Shown: positions 44,922 through 53,198 of the stretch, one piece after another
How positions within the stretch are numbered: the first letter of the stretch is position 1
Layout: every line of letters begins with the position of its first letter
NCBI GenBank assembly: GCA_012729015.1
Contig: JAAYDY010000074.1
Span: forward strand, 39,257 to 103,256
Length of the DNA stretch: 64,000 bases
Reading direction: 5' to 3'
DNA from: Phycisphaerae bacterium
GTDB lineage: Bacteria; Planctomycetota; Phycisphaerae; FEN-1346; JAACEH01
Notes under the pieces: generated by a model
What the model was told of the DNA's origin: nothing
The model's database searches: none
What the model saw: only the letters and a program-made list of their open reading frames with translations
Made by a program: the position numbers and the translations under genes

Positions 44922-46134
44922 GGTGGTCATCCTCGTGCTGCTGATCGTGACGGCCATGGTGGCCGTGGCGGCGATCTTCCACAAGCCCGACCAGTCCGGC
45001 GGGGCGGGCACGTTCGCCAGCAGCTACAGCCACACGCCGGGCGGCCTGCTGGCGGTTTTCCGGCTGCTGGCCCGGCACGGCCCGTCCGTGCCCGAGCGGA
45101 TGGAACGTCCGTGGACCGAACTGGGCGGCCAGGGCGACGTGCTGATCGTCGCCGGCCCGCTGCGCGTGGAGCCGACGGCGACCGAAATCGAGGCCCTGAG
45201 CCAGTGGATCGCCCGGGGCAACACGCTCGTGTATCTGCTGGGCCAGGACCGGGGCATCGATCGCCGCGCCGACCGCAGCGAGCCGCTGAACGAGGCCCTG
45301 GAGCTGGACCTGCGGCGATTGCATCGCGGCGAGGGCGACGAACCCTTCTGGCTGCTGCGCGACCTGGTGCTCGCCCAGGGCTCGGCGTTTCCGGCTCTTC
45401 CATCGGACCTGACGCGGAACGTGCGTCACGTCGCCACGTTCTCGTCCGACGGCCTGCCATCGGAGCTGCCGGCGCCGCCGCTGCTTGAGGACCACGCCGG
45501 CCGGGGGCACCTGGTGCGATACTCGCACTACGCCGGCCAGGTGGTGATTGCGGCCTCCGGCAGCATGTTCTCCAACCGGCTCATCGGCAAGGCCGACAAC
45601 GTGGTCCTGCTGCTGAATGTGCTGGAGCAGGCGGGCGAGGGCGGTCGTGTCCTGTTCGACGAATATCATCACGGCTACTACGACCGCGAGCCGCTGACGA
45701 CGCCGTATTCGCGGCGCGTGCTGATTGCTCTGGGCGGCCAGATGTTCCTGCTGGTGACCATGTTCCTGATGAGTCGCGGGCGGCGCTTCGGGCCGCTGAA
45801 GTCGCTGCGGCGACCCGTGCGGCGCAGCCACATCGAGTTCGTCGAGGCTCTGGCCGAACTCTACCGTCGCGGCGGCGCGGGAGGCCATGCGGCCGCGCGG
45901 CTCTACGACGATTTCCGCGAGCAGGTGATTCACGAACTGCACCTGCCCCGCACGGCCGACGCTCACCAGATGGCCGACGCTCTGGCCGGTCGCACCCGAC
46001 GCAGCCGCGACGCCGTGCGACGCATCCTCATCGACGCCCAGCAGGCCGCCGAATCGCCGCGGCTGTCGTCACGCCGGCTGCTGGCCGTTGCCCGTCAACT
46101 GGCTCACTTGAGCAAGGAGGTTCTCGCATCATGA
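44890..46134 (+). CDS. DUF4350 membrane protein
   Basis: The protein of up to 414 residues has an N-terminal membrane helix ([20 protein letters not shown]), a DUF4350 domain ([49 protein letters not shown]), a second membrane helix (about 275-295) and a cytoplasmic helical tail. The start is uncertain. TTG at 44890 gives the longest form, but an AGGAGG lies at 44896-44901 and its best-spaced downstream codon is an unusual ACG; GTG at 44923 is another option. It overlaps the DUF4129 gene by about 30 bases and the moxR start by four (ATGA). Membership of the MoxR/DUF58 operon is clear. Confidence 0.8.
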   Translation: MSRRSATKRLKVVILVLLIVTAMVAVAAIFHKPDQSGGAGTFASSYSHTPGGLLAVFRLLARHGPSVPERMERPWTELGGQGDVLIVAGPLRVEPTATEIEALSQWIARGNTLVYLLGQDRGIDRRADRSEPLNEALELDLRRLHRGEGDEPFWLLRDLVLAQGSAFPALPSDLTRNVRHVATFSSDGLPSELPAPPLLEDHAGRGHLVRYSHYAGQVVIAASGSMFSNRLIGKADNVVLLLNVLEQAGEGGRVLFDEYHHGYYDREPLTTPYSRRVLIALGGQMFLLVTMFLMSRGRRFGPLKSLRRPVRRSHIEFVEALAELYRRGGAGGHAAARLYDDFREQVIHELHLPRTADAHQMADALAGRTRRSRDAVRRILIDAQQAAESPRLSSRRLLAVARQLAHLSKEVLAS

Positions 46135-47081
46135 CACCTGTTGCCGAACTGGCCGACCGACTGCGACACGAGCTGGCCAAGACCATCGTCGGGCAGGCCG
46201 CCTGCATCGACGAACTGCTGGTGGCGCTGTTTGCCGGCGGGCACGTCGTCATCGAGGGCGTGCCCGGACTGGCCAAGACGCTGCTGGCCAAGTCGCTGGC
46301 CCTGGCCATCGACGCCACGTTCACACGCATCCAGTTCACGCCCGACCTGATGCCCGGCGACGTCACCGGCGCCAACGTCCTCGACATGGCCGAAAACCGC
46401 TTCAACCTGGTCAAGGGGCCGGTCTTCACGCAGGTGCTCCTGGCCGACGAGATCAACCGGACGCCGCCGAAGACCCAGGCCGCGCTGCTGGAGGCCATGG
46501 AAGAGCGGCAGGTGACCATCGACGGCCGGCGCCACGCGCTGGGCGACTTCTTCTTCGTGATCGCTACGCAGAATCCCATCGAGTACGAGGGCACGTATCC
46601 GTTGCCCGAGGCTCAGATCGACCGGTTCCTGCTCAAGGCGCTGATCGACTACCCGGCCGCGGCCCAGGAAGTGGACGTGCTGAAGAAGCACAACGCGGGC
46701 CTCGATCCGGCCGACATCGCCTCGGCGGGCATCGTCAAGGCGCTGACGGTCGAGCAGTTGCTCGCCGCGCGCACCGGGCTGCGAAGCGTCCGCGTGGACG
46801 ACGGGCTCTACGACTACATCGTCCGCATCGTCGGAGGCACGCGGGTTCACCATCACCTGACCCTCGGGGCCAGCCCGCGGGCGTCGCTGGCGTTTCTCCA
46901 GGCGGCGAAGGTCGTGGCCGCCATGCGCGGTCGCGACTTCGTGACGCCCGACGACGTCAAGCAGATGGCCCGCCCTGTGCTGCGGCACAGGCTGATCCTG
47001 AAACCCGAGGCCGAAATCGAGGGCATCTCGGCCGACGACATCGTCGAGCAGGTGCTGGCCGAGGTGGAGATTCCCAGGTAG
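46131..47081 (+). CDS. MoxR-family AAA+ ATPase
   Basis: This 316-residue ATPase has Walker A GVPGLAKT (43-50), Walker B LLADEINR (103-110), the sensor 1 motif [23 protein letters not shown] and the C-terminal lid ([44 protein letters not shown]). Family members act as chaperones that prepare partner proteins, often with a DUF58 or VWA protein encoded next door, as here. The ATG overlaps the stop of the preceding gene (ATGA), with AAGGAGG upstream. It is cytoplasmic. The client in this organism is unknown. Confidence 0.94.
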   Translation: MTPVAELADRLRHELAKTIVGQAACIDELLVALFAGGHVVIEGVPGLAKTLLAKSLALAIDATFTRIQFTPDLMPGDVTGANVLDMAENRFNLVKGPVFTQVLLADEINRTPPKTQAALLEAMEERQVTIDGRRHALGDFFFVIATQNPIEYEGTYPLPEAQIDRFLLKALIDYPAAAQEVDVLKKHNAGLDPADIASAGIVKALTVEQLLAARTGLRSVRVDDGLYDYIVRIVGGTRVHHHLTLGASPRASLAFLQAAKVVAAMRGRDFVTPDDVKQMARPVLRHRLILKPEAEIEGISADDIVEQVLAEVEIPR

Positions 47082-47106
47082 TCTGTCCGGAGGCGTTCGA
47101 GCAAGC

Positions 47107-48465
47107 GTGATCTTCACGGATCGAGTCATCGTTCTGCTGTTTGTCGGCGCGGCGGTCATGGCCGTCGGCCTCATCGGCCCGATGGTCCAGATCGGCGACG
47201 CCGGCCTCGGCCGCGTGGCCCTGCTGGTCGGCGCGGGCATCGACGCCGTGGTCTTTCTGCTGCTGGCCGTGGACCGTCGCTCGCTGGGCCGCGCCGCCAA
47301 CGCCCAGCGCGACATTGTCGTGCGACGCGTCACCGAGGACATCCTCAGCCAGGGCGCCGCCAACGTCGCCCGCGTGCTGATCGAGAATCACACGGATTGC
47401 CCCGTGCGGCTCTCGATTGCCGACACGTTGCCGGACTCGTTTGACGTCGGCCAGGCCCTGCCGCTGGAGACCGTCGTCCCCGCCGCCAGTCGCGCCGAGT
47501 TGTCCTACCTGTTCACGCCGACCGTGCGCGGCGAATTCGAGCTCGGGCCGCTGCACGTGCGGCGGTACGGGCGTCTCCGCCTGGTCGCTCGCCAGGATCA
47601 GCGACCGGCCGCGCGGCCCGTGTCCGTGTACCCCGACATCTACGGCGTGGCCCGCAGCCGGCGGCTCATGGCCCGCGCCGGTCACCATGCCAGCGGCCTG
47701 CGGCGCATGCGGGTTCTCGGCGAGGGCCGCGAGTTCCACCGCCTGCGGCCCTACGTGCAGGGCGACGACACGCGGCTGATCGACTGGAAGGCCACGGCCA
47801 AGCACCGCCAGCCGACGGTCCGCGAGTTCGAACTCGAACGGAACCAGCGGCTGGTCATCGCGCTGGACGCCGGCCGCCTCATGACCGCCGAGGTCAACGC
47901 CCTGACCAAGCTCGACCACGCGGTCGCGGCGGCCATGGGACTGGCCAACGTGGCGCTGCTGTCGGGCGACCGCGTCGGCCTGATGATCTTCTCGAAGGAG
48001 GTGCGCTTCTACCTGCCGCCGCGCAAGGGGGCGGGGCAGTTCCGCCGCATCGTCGATGCCCTGGCACAGACCGAGGCCGACCTGTTCGAGTCCGACTACG
48101 CGCACGCCCTGGGCCACCTGGCCGCCCGCGTCAGCCGCCGCAGCCTCATCGTGATGCTCACGGACCTGGCGGCCGGAAGCAGCAACTCGGCGATGGTGGC
48201 GCGGCTGTCGGCGATGCTGCCCCGTCACCTGCCGGTCTGCGCAACGATCCGCGATCCGCGGCTGGCCGAGGCGGCCGCCGGGGCGCCGCGCGTCGCCTTT
48301 GACGCCTACCGCAGCGCTGCCGCACGCGAAGTGCTCCGCGAGCACGCCGTCACGCGGCAAGTGCTCGCTTCGCGCGGCGTCATGACCCTCGACGTGGACG
48401 CCGACAAGCTCCTGTCCACGCTCGTCAATCGCTATCTGGACATCAAGGCCCGAGGCAGGCTCTGA
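47107..48465 (+). CDS. DUF58 domain membrane protein
   Basis: The 452-residue protein starts at a GTG with GGAGG 13 bases upstream. It has two N-terminal membrane helices (residues 5-30 and 38-58), a beta-sandwich region (70-170), and the DUF58 signature [28 protein letters not shown], which continues into a VWA-like fold ([12 protein letters not shown]...[31 protein letters not shown]). The DxSxS metal site of true VWA domains is altered to DAGR. MoxR and DUF58 pairs are conserved in many phyla. The gene ends inside the oppositely oriented spoIIM-like gene, overlapping it by 34 bases. Confidence 0.9.
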   Translation: MIFTDRVIVLLFVGAAVMAVGLIGPMVQIGDAGLGRVALLVGAGIDAVVFLLLAVDRRSLGRAANAQRDIVVRRVTEDILSQGAANVARVLIENHTDCPVRLSIADTLPDSFDVGQALPLETVVPAASRAELSYLFTPTVRGEFELGPLHVRRYGRLRLVARQDQRPAARPVSVYPDIYGVARSRRLMARAGHHASGLRRMRVLGEGREFHRLRPYVQGDDTRLIDWKATAKHRQPTVREFELERNQRLVIALDAGRLMTAEVNALTKLDHAVAAAMGLANVALLSGDRVGLMIFSKEVRFYLPPRKGAGQFRRIVDALAQTEADLFESDYAHALGHLAARVSRRSLIVMLTDLAAGSSNSAMVARLSAMLPRHLPVCATIRDPRLAEAAAGAPRVAFDAYRSAAAREVLREHAVTRQVLASRGVMTLDVDADKLLSTLVNRYLDIKARGRL

Positions 48466-49460
48466 CCGGCGGCCGCGATGCGAGCTTTGCCGCGGCCGGC
48501 AAGCAGCAGGTACGACAGCACGGCCCCGACCAGCGTCAGGCCGCACAGCACGCGCGCGAGGTCGTACCCGCGCCCGACCACCCACAGCGGCGCGCCGCCC
48601 GAGATGACGCCCTCGACCACGCCGGCCACGACCAGCAGCGGCATGCTGCCGACGATGAGCTTGACGGCTCGCTCGCCGCGCAAGCGCAGCGCGTCGCCGC
48701 GTCGCCAGGGGCCGGGCGCCACCAGGGCCATGGCCAGTTCGAGGCCCGCGCCGCCGGCGATGAAGACGACGAGTAGTTCCAGGGGGCCGTGTGCCGCCAC
48801 GAACGACCAGAAGGGCCCGCCCATGCCGGCCGAGTGGCACAGGCCGCCGGCCGCCCCCAGCGTCAGGCCGTTCAGCCCCAGCAGAAACACCGTGCCCACG
48901 CCGCCCGTCATGCCCAGGGCCAGCAGCGTGAACGTGACGGCGATGTTGTTTGTGAAGAGCTTGGCCGAGAGGTAGTCCCCGGGGGCCATGGCGTAGACGT
49001 CGCTGGTCCACATGCGGCCGGCGTCGACGCTCTGGACGACGTGTGCCGGCAGAATCCGCCGCGCCGCCGACGGGTTCTGCCACGTGCCGAGGTATCCGAC
49101 GAGGGCCGCCAGGACGAAGATGCCCGTGGCCGTGGTGATGGATCGCCACGAGCGGCGGAACGTTCGCGGAAAATCACGGCGGAAGAACGCGACGACGTCG
49201 ATTGGCGAGCGGCGCGAGCGGTTGTAGAGCAGGGGATGGATGCGGCCGACCACGTCGTTCAGGTACTCGGTGACTTTGCTGTCGCTGAAGAACGTGCGGG
49301 CATAGGCCAGGTCGTCGGCGGCCTTGCGGTAGAGCAGGGCGAAGTCGTGCAATTCCTCGGCGTCCAGGCGCTGGGGCCCGTGCTGCTCGACGACCTTCAG
49401 CCGCTCCTCGAGCGCCTGCCACTGCTCCTGGTTGCGGGCGACGAAGCGATCGAGGTTCAT
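48432..49460 (-). CDS. SpoIIM-like (stage II sporulation protein M) membrane protein
   Basis: This 342-residue protein has an N-terminal soluble helical part (RFVARNQEQWQALEERL, DDLAYARTFFSDSKVTEYLNDVVGR) and then about five membrane helices, with the family motifs FTNNIAVTFTLLALGMTGGVGTVFLLGLNGLTLG and AHGPLELLVVFIAGGAGLELA. SpoIIM homologues in non-sporulating bacteria are often encoded with RDD, MoxR and DUF58 genes, as here; their role there is unknown. The ATG overlaps the stop of the RDD gene by four bases (ATGA), so the two form an operon. Its 3' end overlaps that of the DUF58 gene. Confidence 0.88.
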   Translation of the reverse strand: MNLDRFVARNQEQWQALEERLKVVEQHGPQRLDAEELHDFALLYRKAADDLAYARTFFSDSKVTEYLNDVVGRIHPLLYNRSRRSPIDVVAFFRRDFPRTFRRSWRSITTATGIFVLAALVGYLGTWQNPSAARRILPAHVVQSVDAGRMWTSDVYAMAPGDYLSAKLFTNNIAVTFTLLALGMTGGVGTVFLLGLNGLTLGAAGGLCHSAGMGGPFWSFVAAHGPLELLVVFIAGGAGLELAMALVAPGPWRRGDALRLRGERAVKLIVGSMPLLVVAGVVEGVISGGAPLWVVGRGYDLARVLCGLTLVGAVLSYLLLAGRGKARIAAAGQSLPRALMSR

Positions 49461-50278
49461 GGGCGGCGCTCCCCGTCGTCGGGCGCGGCGCCGGCCGGCG
49501 GCTCGGCCTGCGACTGGCGAGCATGCGCCACCAGGGCCAGCAGCGCCTCGTCGTCCAGCTCGTCGGCCCGGATCGTCTCGCGCAGGCTCTTGGAGTCGGC
49601 GATGCTGCGGCGGATCGGGGCGGCGAACTTGCCGGCGATGCGTTGTCGGGTGTCCGGCGTCAGACGCTCGGCCCGGCGCAGAAACTCCACGATGGCCTCG
49701 AACTGTTCCACCGTGAGCGGCACGCGGGCCAGCCGCTGCGAGGCGTCGGCGTCGGCCTGGCGGTGGGCGGCCAGAATGTCGTCCAGCGACGGCCGCCGCG
49801 CGGGCGACTGCCGCACCACGAGCGTGCCCGAGACCAGGTCGCCGATGCGCTGGTGGCGCTGGGTCAGGAACACGCAGACGATCCCCAGGCCGTAGAAGAC
49901 GGGCAGAAAATCGACCACGCGGACCAGGTTCCGCAGGGCCGAGTCGAAGAACGAGACGGGAAACCCGCCTTCCTTGATGACGCGGATGCCCATGAGCCGC
50001 TTGCCGGGCGTCTGACCGTTCCAGAACGCCTCGAAGAGCGTGGCGTAGCCCCAGTGCAGCAGGAAGAAGCCGACCACGGAGGCGGCACGGACCCCGGAGG
50101 TTACCGCGGCGAAGCCTTCCTGTTCGTAGAAAACGAAGAAGGCGATGGTGACCAGCAGGAGCACGGCGGCGCGCACGGCGAGGTCCACCAGGTAGGCCAG
50201 CACCCGGGTGCCCAGGCCGGCGACGTCGTAGGTCAGTGCGACGCGCTCGGGCGTTTCGATGGTGGTCAGCGTGGTCAC
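49457..50278 (-). CDS. RDD-family membrane protein
   Basis: This 273-residue protein shows the RDD signature in the first half: Arg in GLGTRVLAYLVDLAVRAAVLL, the two Asp residues, and GQTPGKRLMGIRVIKEGG between the second and third membrane helices, followed by LRNLVRVVDFLP. After LVVRQ comes a cytoplasmic helical tail of about 115 residues (LDDILAAHRQADADAS...). The start codon is GTG with only a weak ribosome-binding site (GGACGGGG). It is coupled to the spoIIM-like gene. Function unknown; some RDD proteins are ion antiporters, but no such inference is safe here. Confidence 0.88.
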   Translation of the reverse strand: MTTLTTIETPERVALTYDVAGLGTRVLAYLVDLAVRAAVLLLVTIAFFVFYEQEGFAAVTSGVRAASVVGFFLLHWGYATLFEAFWNGQTPGKRLMGIRVIKEGGFPVSFFDSALRNLVRVVDFLPVFYGLGIVCVFLTQRHQRIGDLVSGTLVVRQSPARRPSLDDILAAHRQADADASQRLARVPLTVEQFEAIVEFLRRAERLTPDTRQRIAGKFAAPIRRSIADSKSLRETIRADELDDEALLALVAHARQSQAEPPAGAAPDDGERRP

Positions 50279-50361
50279 GGCGGCACCCCGTCCTTTCGAT
50301 GCACCGCGGCCACGATAGCCGCACCGGCCGGACGTGTCAAGCGCAGCCGTGCGATTGGCCG

Positions 50362-50390
50362 TTGACGGGCCATGGCCCGCGGGCTACAGT
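50362..50390 (+). promoter_or_regulatory. Promoter of the gene at 50418
   Basis: TTGACG (50362-50367) and TACAGT (50385-50390) have a 17-bp spacer. A partial inverted repeat, GGGCCATGGCCC, occupies part of the spacer and could bind a regulator. Confidence 0.6.
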
Positions 50391-50417
50391 GTGTTGTAGC
50401 ACTTCCAGGAGGCCATC

Positions 50418-51113
50418 ATGTCGGCACTGCCCTTCCTCGTTCCTGCGATGGTCGCCATTCCGTTCATCTTTTTTGCGGTTGTGGCGGTCATTGTGATCAT
50501 CGCGATCATCGGTCAACACGCCGCGCTCAAGCGGCGGCGAGAGGAGTTGCAGGCCTTCGCCGATGGCTACGGGTTTGCGTTCTCGACCGAGGACGCACTG
50601 GGGCTTCGCGACCGCATGGGCGTCTTCGCCCTGATGCACAGAGGAAGCAGGAGGCAGTTGCGGCACGTACTGATCGGCGACCACGGCGGCAGACAGATCA
50701 TCCTGTTCGAGTACGTCTATGTGACCGGCAGCGGCAAGAACAGCCACACGCACACGCAGTACTGCTGCACGTGGCAGGCCCCGGCGGCGGTGTTGCGGCT
50801 GGTGGTGCGGCCCGAGGGGTTCTTCGACCGCATCGGCGACTGGTTCACGGGCAAGGACATCGATTTTCCGGACGATCCGGCCTTCAGCGACGCCTACGTG
50901 GTGTCCGGCGACGACGAGGGGGAGATCCGCGGCCTGTTGACGCCGGCCGTGCGCGAGTTCGCGATCCGTAATGGCCTGGAGGCGCTGGAAATGGTCGGCG
51001 ACCTGGCGTTGCTCTACGGCCGCGGGGGCGTGCTGGACGTCCACCGGTGCGAGGAACTGCTGCGACTGAGCGAGGAACTGGACCGGGTTCTGGCGGGTCA
51101 GGGCGGCGCATGA
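50418..51113 (+). CDS. Membrane-anchored hypothetical protein
   Basis: I do not recognise this 231-residue protein. An N-terminal membrane helix (residues 5-33, very rich in Ile/Val/Phe) is followed by a charged stretch and a soluble alpha/beta domain. That domain includes HVLIGDHGGRQIILFEYVYVTGSGKNSHTHTQYCCTW, PEGFFDRIGDWFTGKDIDFPDDPAFSDAYVVSGDD and a C-terminal helix ending LLRLSEELDRVLA. This resembles small planctomycete proteins of unknown role. CAGGAGG precedes the ATG. The gene ends at a strong hairpin shared with the convergent 40-codon gene. Confidence 0.7.
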   Translation: MSALPFLVPAMVAIPFIFFAVVAVIVIIAIIGQHAALKRRREELQAFADGYGFAFSTEDALGLRDRMGVFALMHRGSRRQLRHVLIGDHGGRQIILFEYVYVTGSGKNSHTHTQYCCTWQAPAAVLRLVVRPEGFFDRIGDWFTGKDIDFPDDPAFSDAYVVSGDDEGEIRGLLTPAVREFAIRNGLEALEMVGDLALLYGRGGVLDVHRCEELLRLSEELDRVLAGQGGA

Positions 51114-51115
51114 AA

Positions 51116-51149
51116 ACAGACGCCCGAAGTCGGCCGGGCGTCTGTAAGT
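51116..51149 (-). terminator. Terminator between convergent genes
   Basis: ACAGACGCCCG (51116-51126) and CGGGCGTCTGT (51135-51145) form a perfect 11-bp stem with an 8-base loop. On the minus strand it is followed by TTTTC, making it a terminator for the 40-codon gene. It may act weakly in the plus direction. Confidence 0.75.
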
Positions 51150-51175
51150 GATGGTTGAGAAGGCGGTTGTGCCGA

Positions 51176-51298
51176 CTAGCGGCTGCGACGGCGATCGCGG
51201 ACGAAGCGGCTCTTGAGCTTGCCCTTGCAGGGTTTGCGGCCATGGTTGGCCCTCTTCGACCGGAAGACCAGGTTGGCGTTGCGACGCGGACGTGCCAT
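51176..51298 (-). CDS. 40-residue very basic protein, possibly a bL37-like ribosomal protein
   Basis: The frame encodes MARPRRNANLVFRSKRAN, then HGRKPCKGKLKSRFVRD, then RRRSR: 40 residues, of which about 17 are Arg or Lys. It has its own AAGGA ribosome-binding site, a perfect-consensus promoter (TTGACA-N16-TATAAT) and a strong terminator, all of which support a real and highly expressed gene. The central SKRANHGRKP resembles the SKANHGKRP-type motif I recall from the small ribosomal protein bL37 of mycobacteria. That comparison is from memory and needs a search. A nucleic-acid-binding or ribosomal role is the natural inference from size and charge. Confidence 0.75.
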   Translation of the reverse strand: MARPRRNANLVFRSKRANHGRKPCKGKLKSRFVRDRRRSR

Positions 51299-51333
51299 AT
51301 GTCGTATCCTTCCACACAATGCAGTGTCAGCAA

Positions 51334-51362
51334 TTGCCCGAAAACCTAAGACGAGCTATTAT
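51334..51362 (+). promoter_or_regulatory. Promoter of the flavin reductase gene, overlapping the divergent promoter
   Basis: TTGCCC (51334-51339) and TATTAT (51357-51362) have a 17-bp spacer. Its -10 box overlaps that of the minus-strand promoter almost completely, so the two transcripts may compete. The leader to the ATG at 51461 is about 92 bases. Confidence 0.5.
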
Positions 51363-51385
51363 AAACTCAGGCAGCCGCTTGTCAA
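51358..51385 (-). promoter_or_regulatory. Perfect-consensus promoter of the 40-codon gene
   Basis: On the minus strand TTGACA (51385-51380) and TATAAT (51363-51358) are exact sigma-70 consensus boxes, 16 bp apart. The start point would be near 51351, about 53 bases before the ATG at 51298. Confidence 0.8.
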
Positions 51386-51460
51386 GCACGTCCTGGGGCG
51401 AAGCCGCCCTATTCACCGGTCCCGAGGGCCCCGGGCAAGACGGGCCCAGGAGGAACAGCC

Positions 51461-52069
51461 ATGACCGTTCGCGGCAAAATCATCCACCACCGTGTCCTGC
51501 CTGCGACCACGTGCCTGATGCCGACGCCGGTCGCGCTGGTGTCCTGCCGTGGCAGGGAGGGCAAGAACAACATCATCACCATCGCCTGGACGGGCGTCGT
51601 GTGCAGCCAGCCGCCGCTGGTGTCGGTGGCGGTGCGACCCGGCCGGTTCAGCTTCACGCTCCTGGAGGAAAACGGCGACTTCGTCATCAACGTGCCGTCG
51701 GCCGGTTCGGCGCTGCACGCCGACCTGTGCGGCACGCTGAGCGGCCGCGACCACGACAAGTTCGCCGAGGCCGGATGGACGCCGATCGACGCCAGCCAGG
51801 TCAATGCCCCGATCATCCGGGAGTGTCCTCTGGCGCTGGAATGCCGGACCACTCAGCGGCTGCCCCTGGGGTCGCACGAACTGTTCATCGCCGAGGTTCT
51901 TGCCGTCCAGGTCCATGAGGAACTGCTCGACGCGAACGGGCGGCTGCTCGTGGACGCCCTGGAGCCGCTGGCCTATTGTCCGAACGTGAAGGGAGCCGGG
52001 CAGTACTTCGCCCTGGCCCAGAGCGTGGGCCACTACGGTTTCTCCGCCGAGCATCACAAGCGGGTCTGA
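51461..52069 (+). CDS. Flavin reductase-like FMN-binding protein
   Basis: This 202-residue protein follows the flavin-reductase-like split-barrel pattern: VLPATTCLMPTPVALVSCRGREGKNNIITIAWTGVVCSQPPLVSVAVRPGRFSFTLLEENGDFVINVPS, and later LGSHELFIAEVLAVQVHEELLD. Such proteins bind FMN and act as flavin reductases or as components of oxygenases; the specific partner is not visible nearby. AGGAGGA lies before the ATG. The gene converges on proB with only four bases between the stops. Cytoplasmic location is expected since no signal peptide is present. Confidence 0.85.
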   Translation: MTVRGKIIHHRVLPATTCLMPTPVALVSCRGREGKNNIITIAWTGVVCSQPPLVSVAVRPGRFSFTLLEENGDFVINVPSAGSALHADLCGTLSGRDHDKFAEAGWTPIDASQVNAPIIRECPLALECRTTQRLPLGSHELFIAEVLAVQVHEELLDANGRLLVDALEPLAYCPNVKGAGQYFALAQSVGHYGFSAEHHKRV

Positions 52070-52073
52070 CGCG

Positions 52074-53198
52074 TCAGGATCGCAGGACGAGGTTGTCGCG
52101 GTGGATCACCTCGTCGTAGGGCCTGGAGCCCAGGATGGCCTTGAACTGCGAGGACTTGCACCCTCGTATCTTGCGCAGCGACTCGGCGTCGTAGTTGGCC
52201 AGGCCGCGGGCGATCTCGCGGCCCTGATCGTCCACAATGGCCACGACGTCTCCCGCCTCGAAATCGCCGGCGACCTGCGTGATGCCGCCGGCCAGCAGGC
52301 TCTTGCCGCCCTCGACCAGGGCACGCACCGCCCCGGCGTCCACCGTCACCTTGCCGCGGCTGCGGGCGCTGAAAGCGAGCCACCGCTTGCGGCTGGTCAT
52401 GCGGCACGGCGTCGGCAGAAACAGCGTTCCCACCTTCTTGCCGTCGAACAGGTCCACCAGGACATTCCTGCGACGCCCGCAGGCCATCACGGCGGCCTCG
52501 CCCGACTGCGTGACGGTCCGGGCGGACTCGAGCTTCGAGCCCATGCCGCCGGTGCCGCTGCGGCTGCGCGAGCCGTCGATCAGCGAGGTCAGCCGGCCGT
52601 CGATGGTCTCGACCACGTCGATCAGGTCGCCGCGCGCCTTGTCGCGGTAGAGCCCCTCGACGACGCTCAGCAGCACCAGGGCGTCGGCCCGCAGGTTGTG
52701 CGTGACCAGGGCGGCGATGATGTCGTTGTCGCCGTAGCGGATTTCGTCCACGCTGACGGTGTCGTTCTCGTTGAGGATCGGGACGGCCCCCATCTGCTGC
52801 AAGGCGCCGATGCAGTGGCGAATGTTGAGGTAGCGGCTGCGATGCTCGAAATCGTCGCGGGTGATGAGAATCTGGGCGGCGTGGAACCCGTGGCGGCTGA
52901 GCGCCTGGTCGAACACGTGAATGAGCCGCGCCTGGCCGATGGCGGCGCAGGCCTGGAGCCGCGGCAGATCGTCGGGGCGGCGCGTCATCTTCAGAGCGTC
53001 CATGCCGGCGCCGATGGCGCCGCTGGAGACCACGGCCAGCTTCAGTCCGCGTTTCAGCAGCACCGCGATTTGGCCGGCCAGGTCGCCGATCAGGCCATGG
53101 TCCAGCCGTCCGTTGTCGTCCGTGAGGACGTTGGTGCCGACCTTGACGACGGCACTGGAGACTCCGGCAAACAGCTCTTTGCGAATCTTCTCGCTCAT
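52074..53198 (-). CDS. proB: Glutamate 5-kinase with PUA domain
   Basis: This enzyme phosphorylates the gamma-carboxylate of glutamate, the first step of proline synthesis. The 374-residue protein has an amino-acid-kinase domain (VVKVGTNVLTDDNGRL, AVVSSGAIGAGMD, NENDTVSVDEIRYGDNDIIAALV, GTGGMGSKLESARTVTQSG) and a C-terminal PUA domain (KVTVDAGAVRALVEGGKSLLAGGITQVAGDFEAGDVVAIVD). Length and domains match the bacterial type that is inhibited by proline. Its ATG overlaps the waaA stop by four bases, so it is translationally coupled to waaA. proA is not in the window. Confidence 0.96.
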   Translation of the reverse strand: MSEKIRKELFAGVSSAVVKVGTNVLTDDNGRLDHGLIGDLAGQIAVLLKRGLKLAVVSSGAIGAGMDALKMTRRPDDLPRLQACAAIGQARLIHVFDQALSRHGFHAAQILITRDDFEHRSRYLNIRHCIGALQQMGAVPILNENDTVSVDEIRYGDNDIIAALVTHNLRADALVLLSVVEGLYRDKARGDLIDVVETIDGRLTSLIDGSRSRSGTGGMGSKLESARTVTQSGEAAVMACGRRRNVLVDLFDGKKVGTLFLPTPCRMTSRKRWLAFSARSRGKVTVDAGAVRALVEGGKSLLAGGITQVAGDFEAGDVVAIVDDQGREIARGLANYDAESLRKIRGCKSSQFKAILGSRPYDEVIHRDNLVLRS

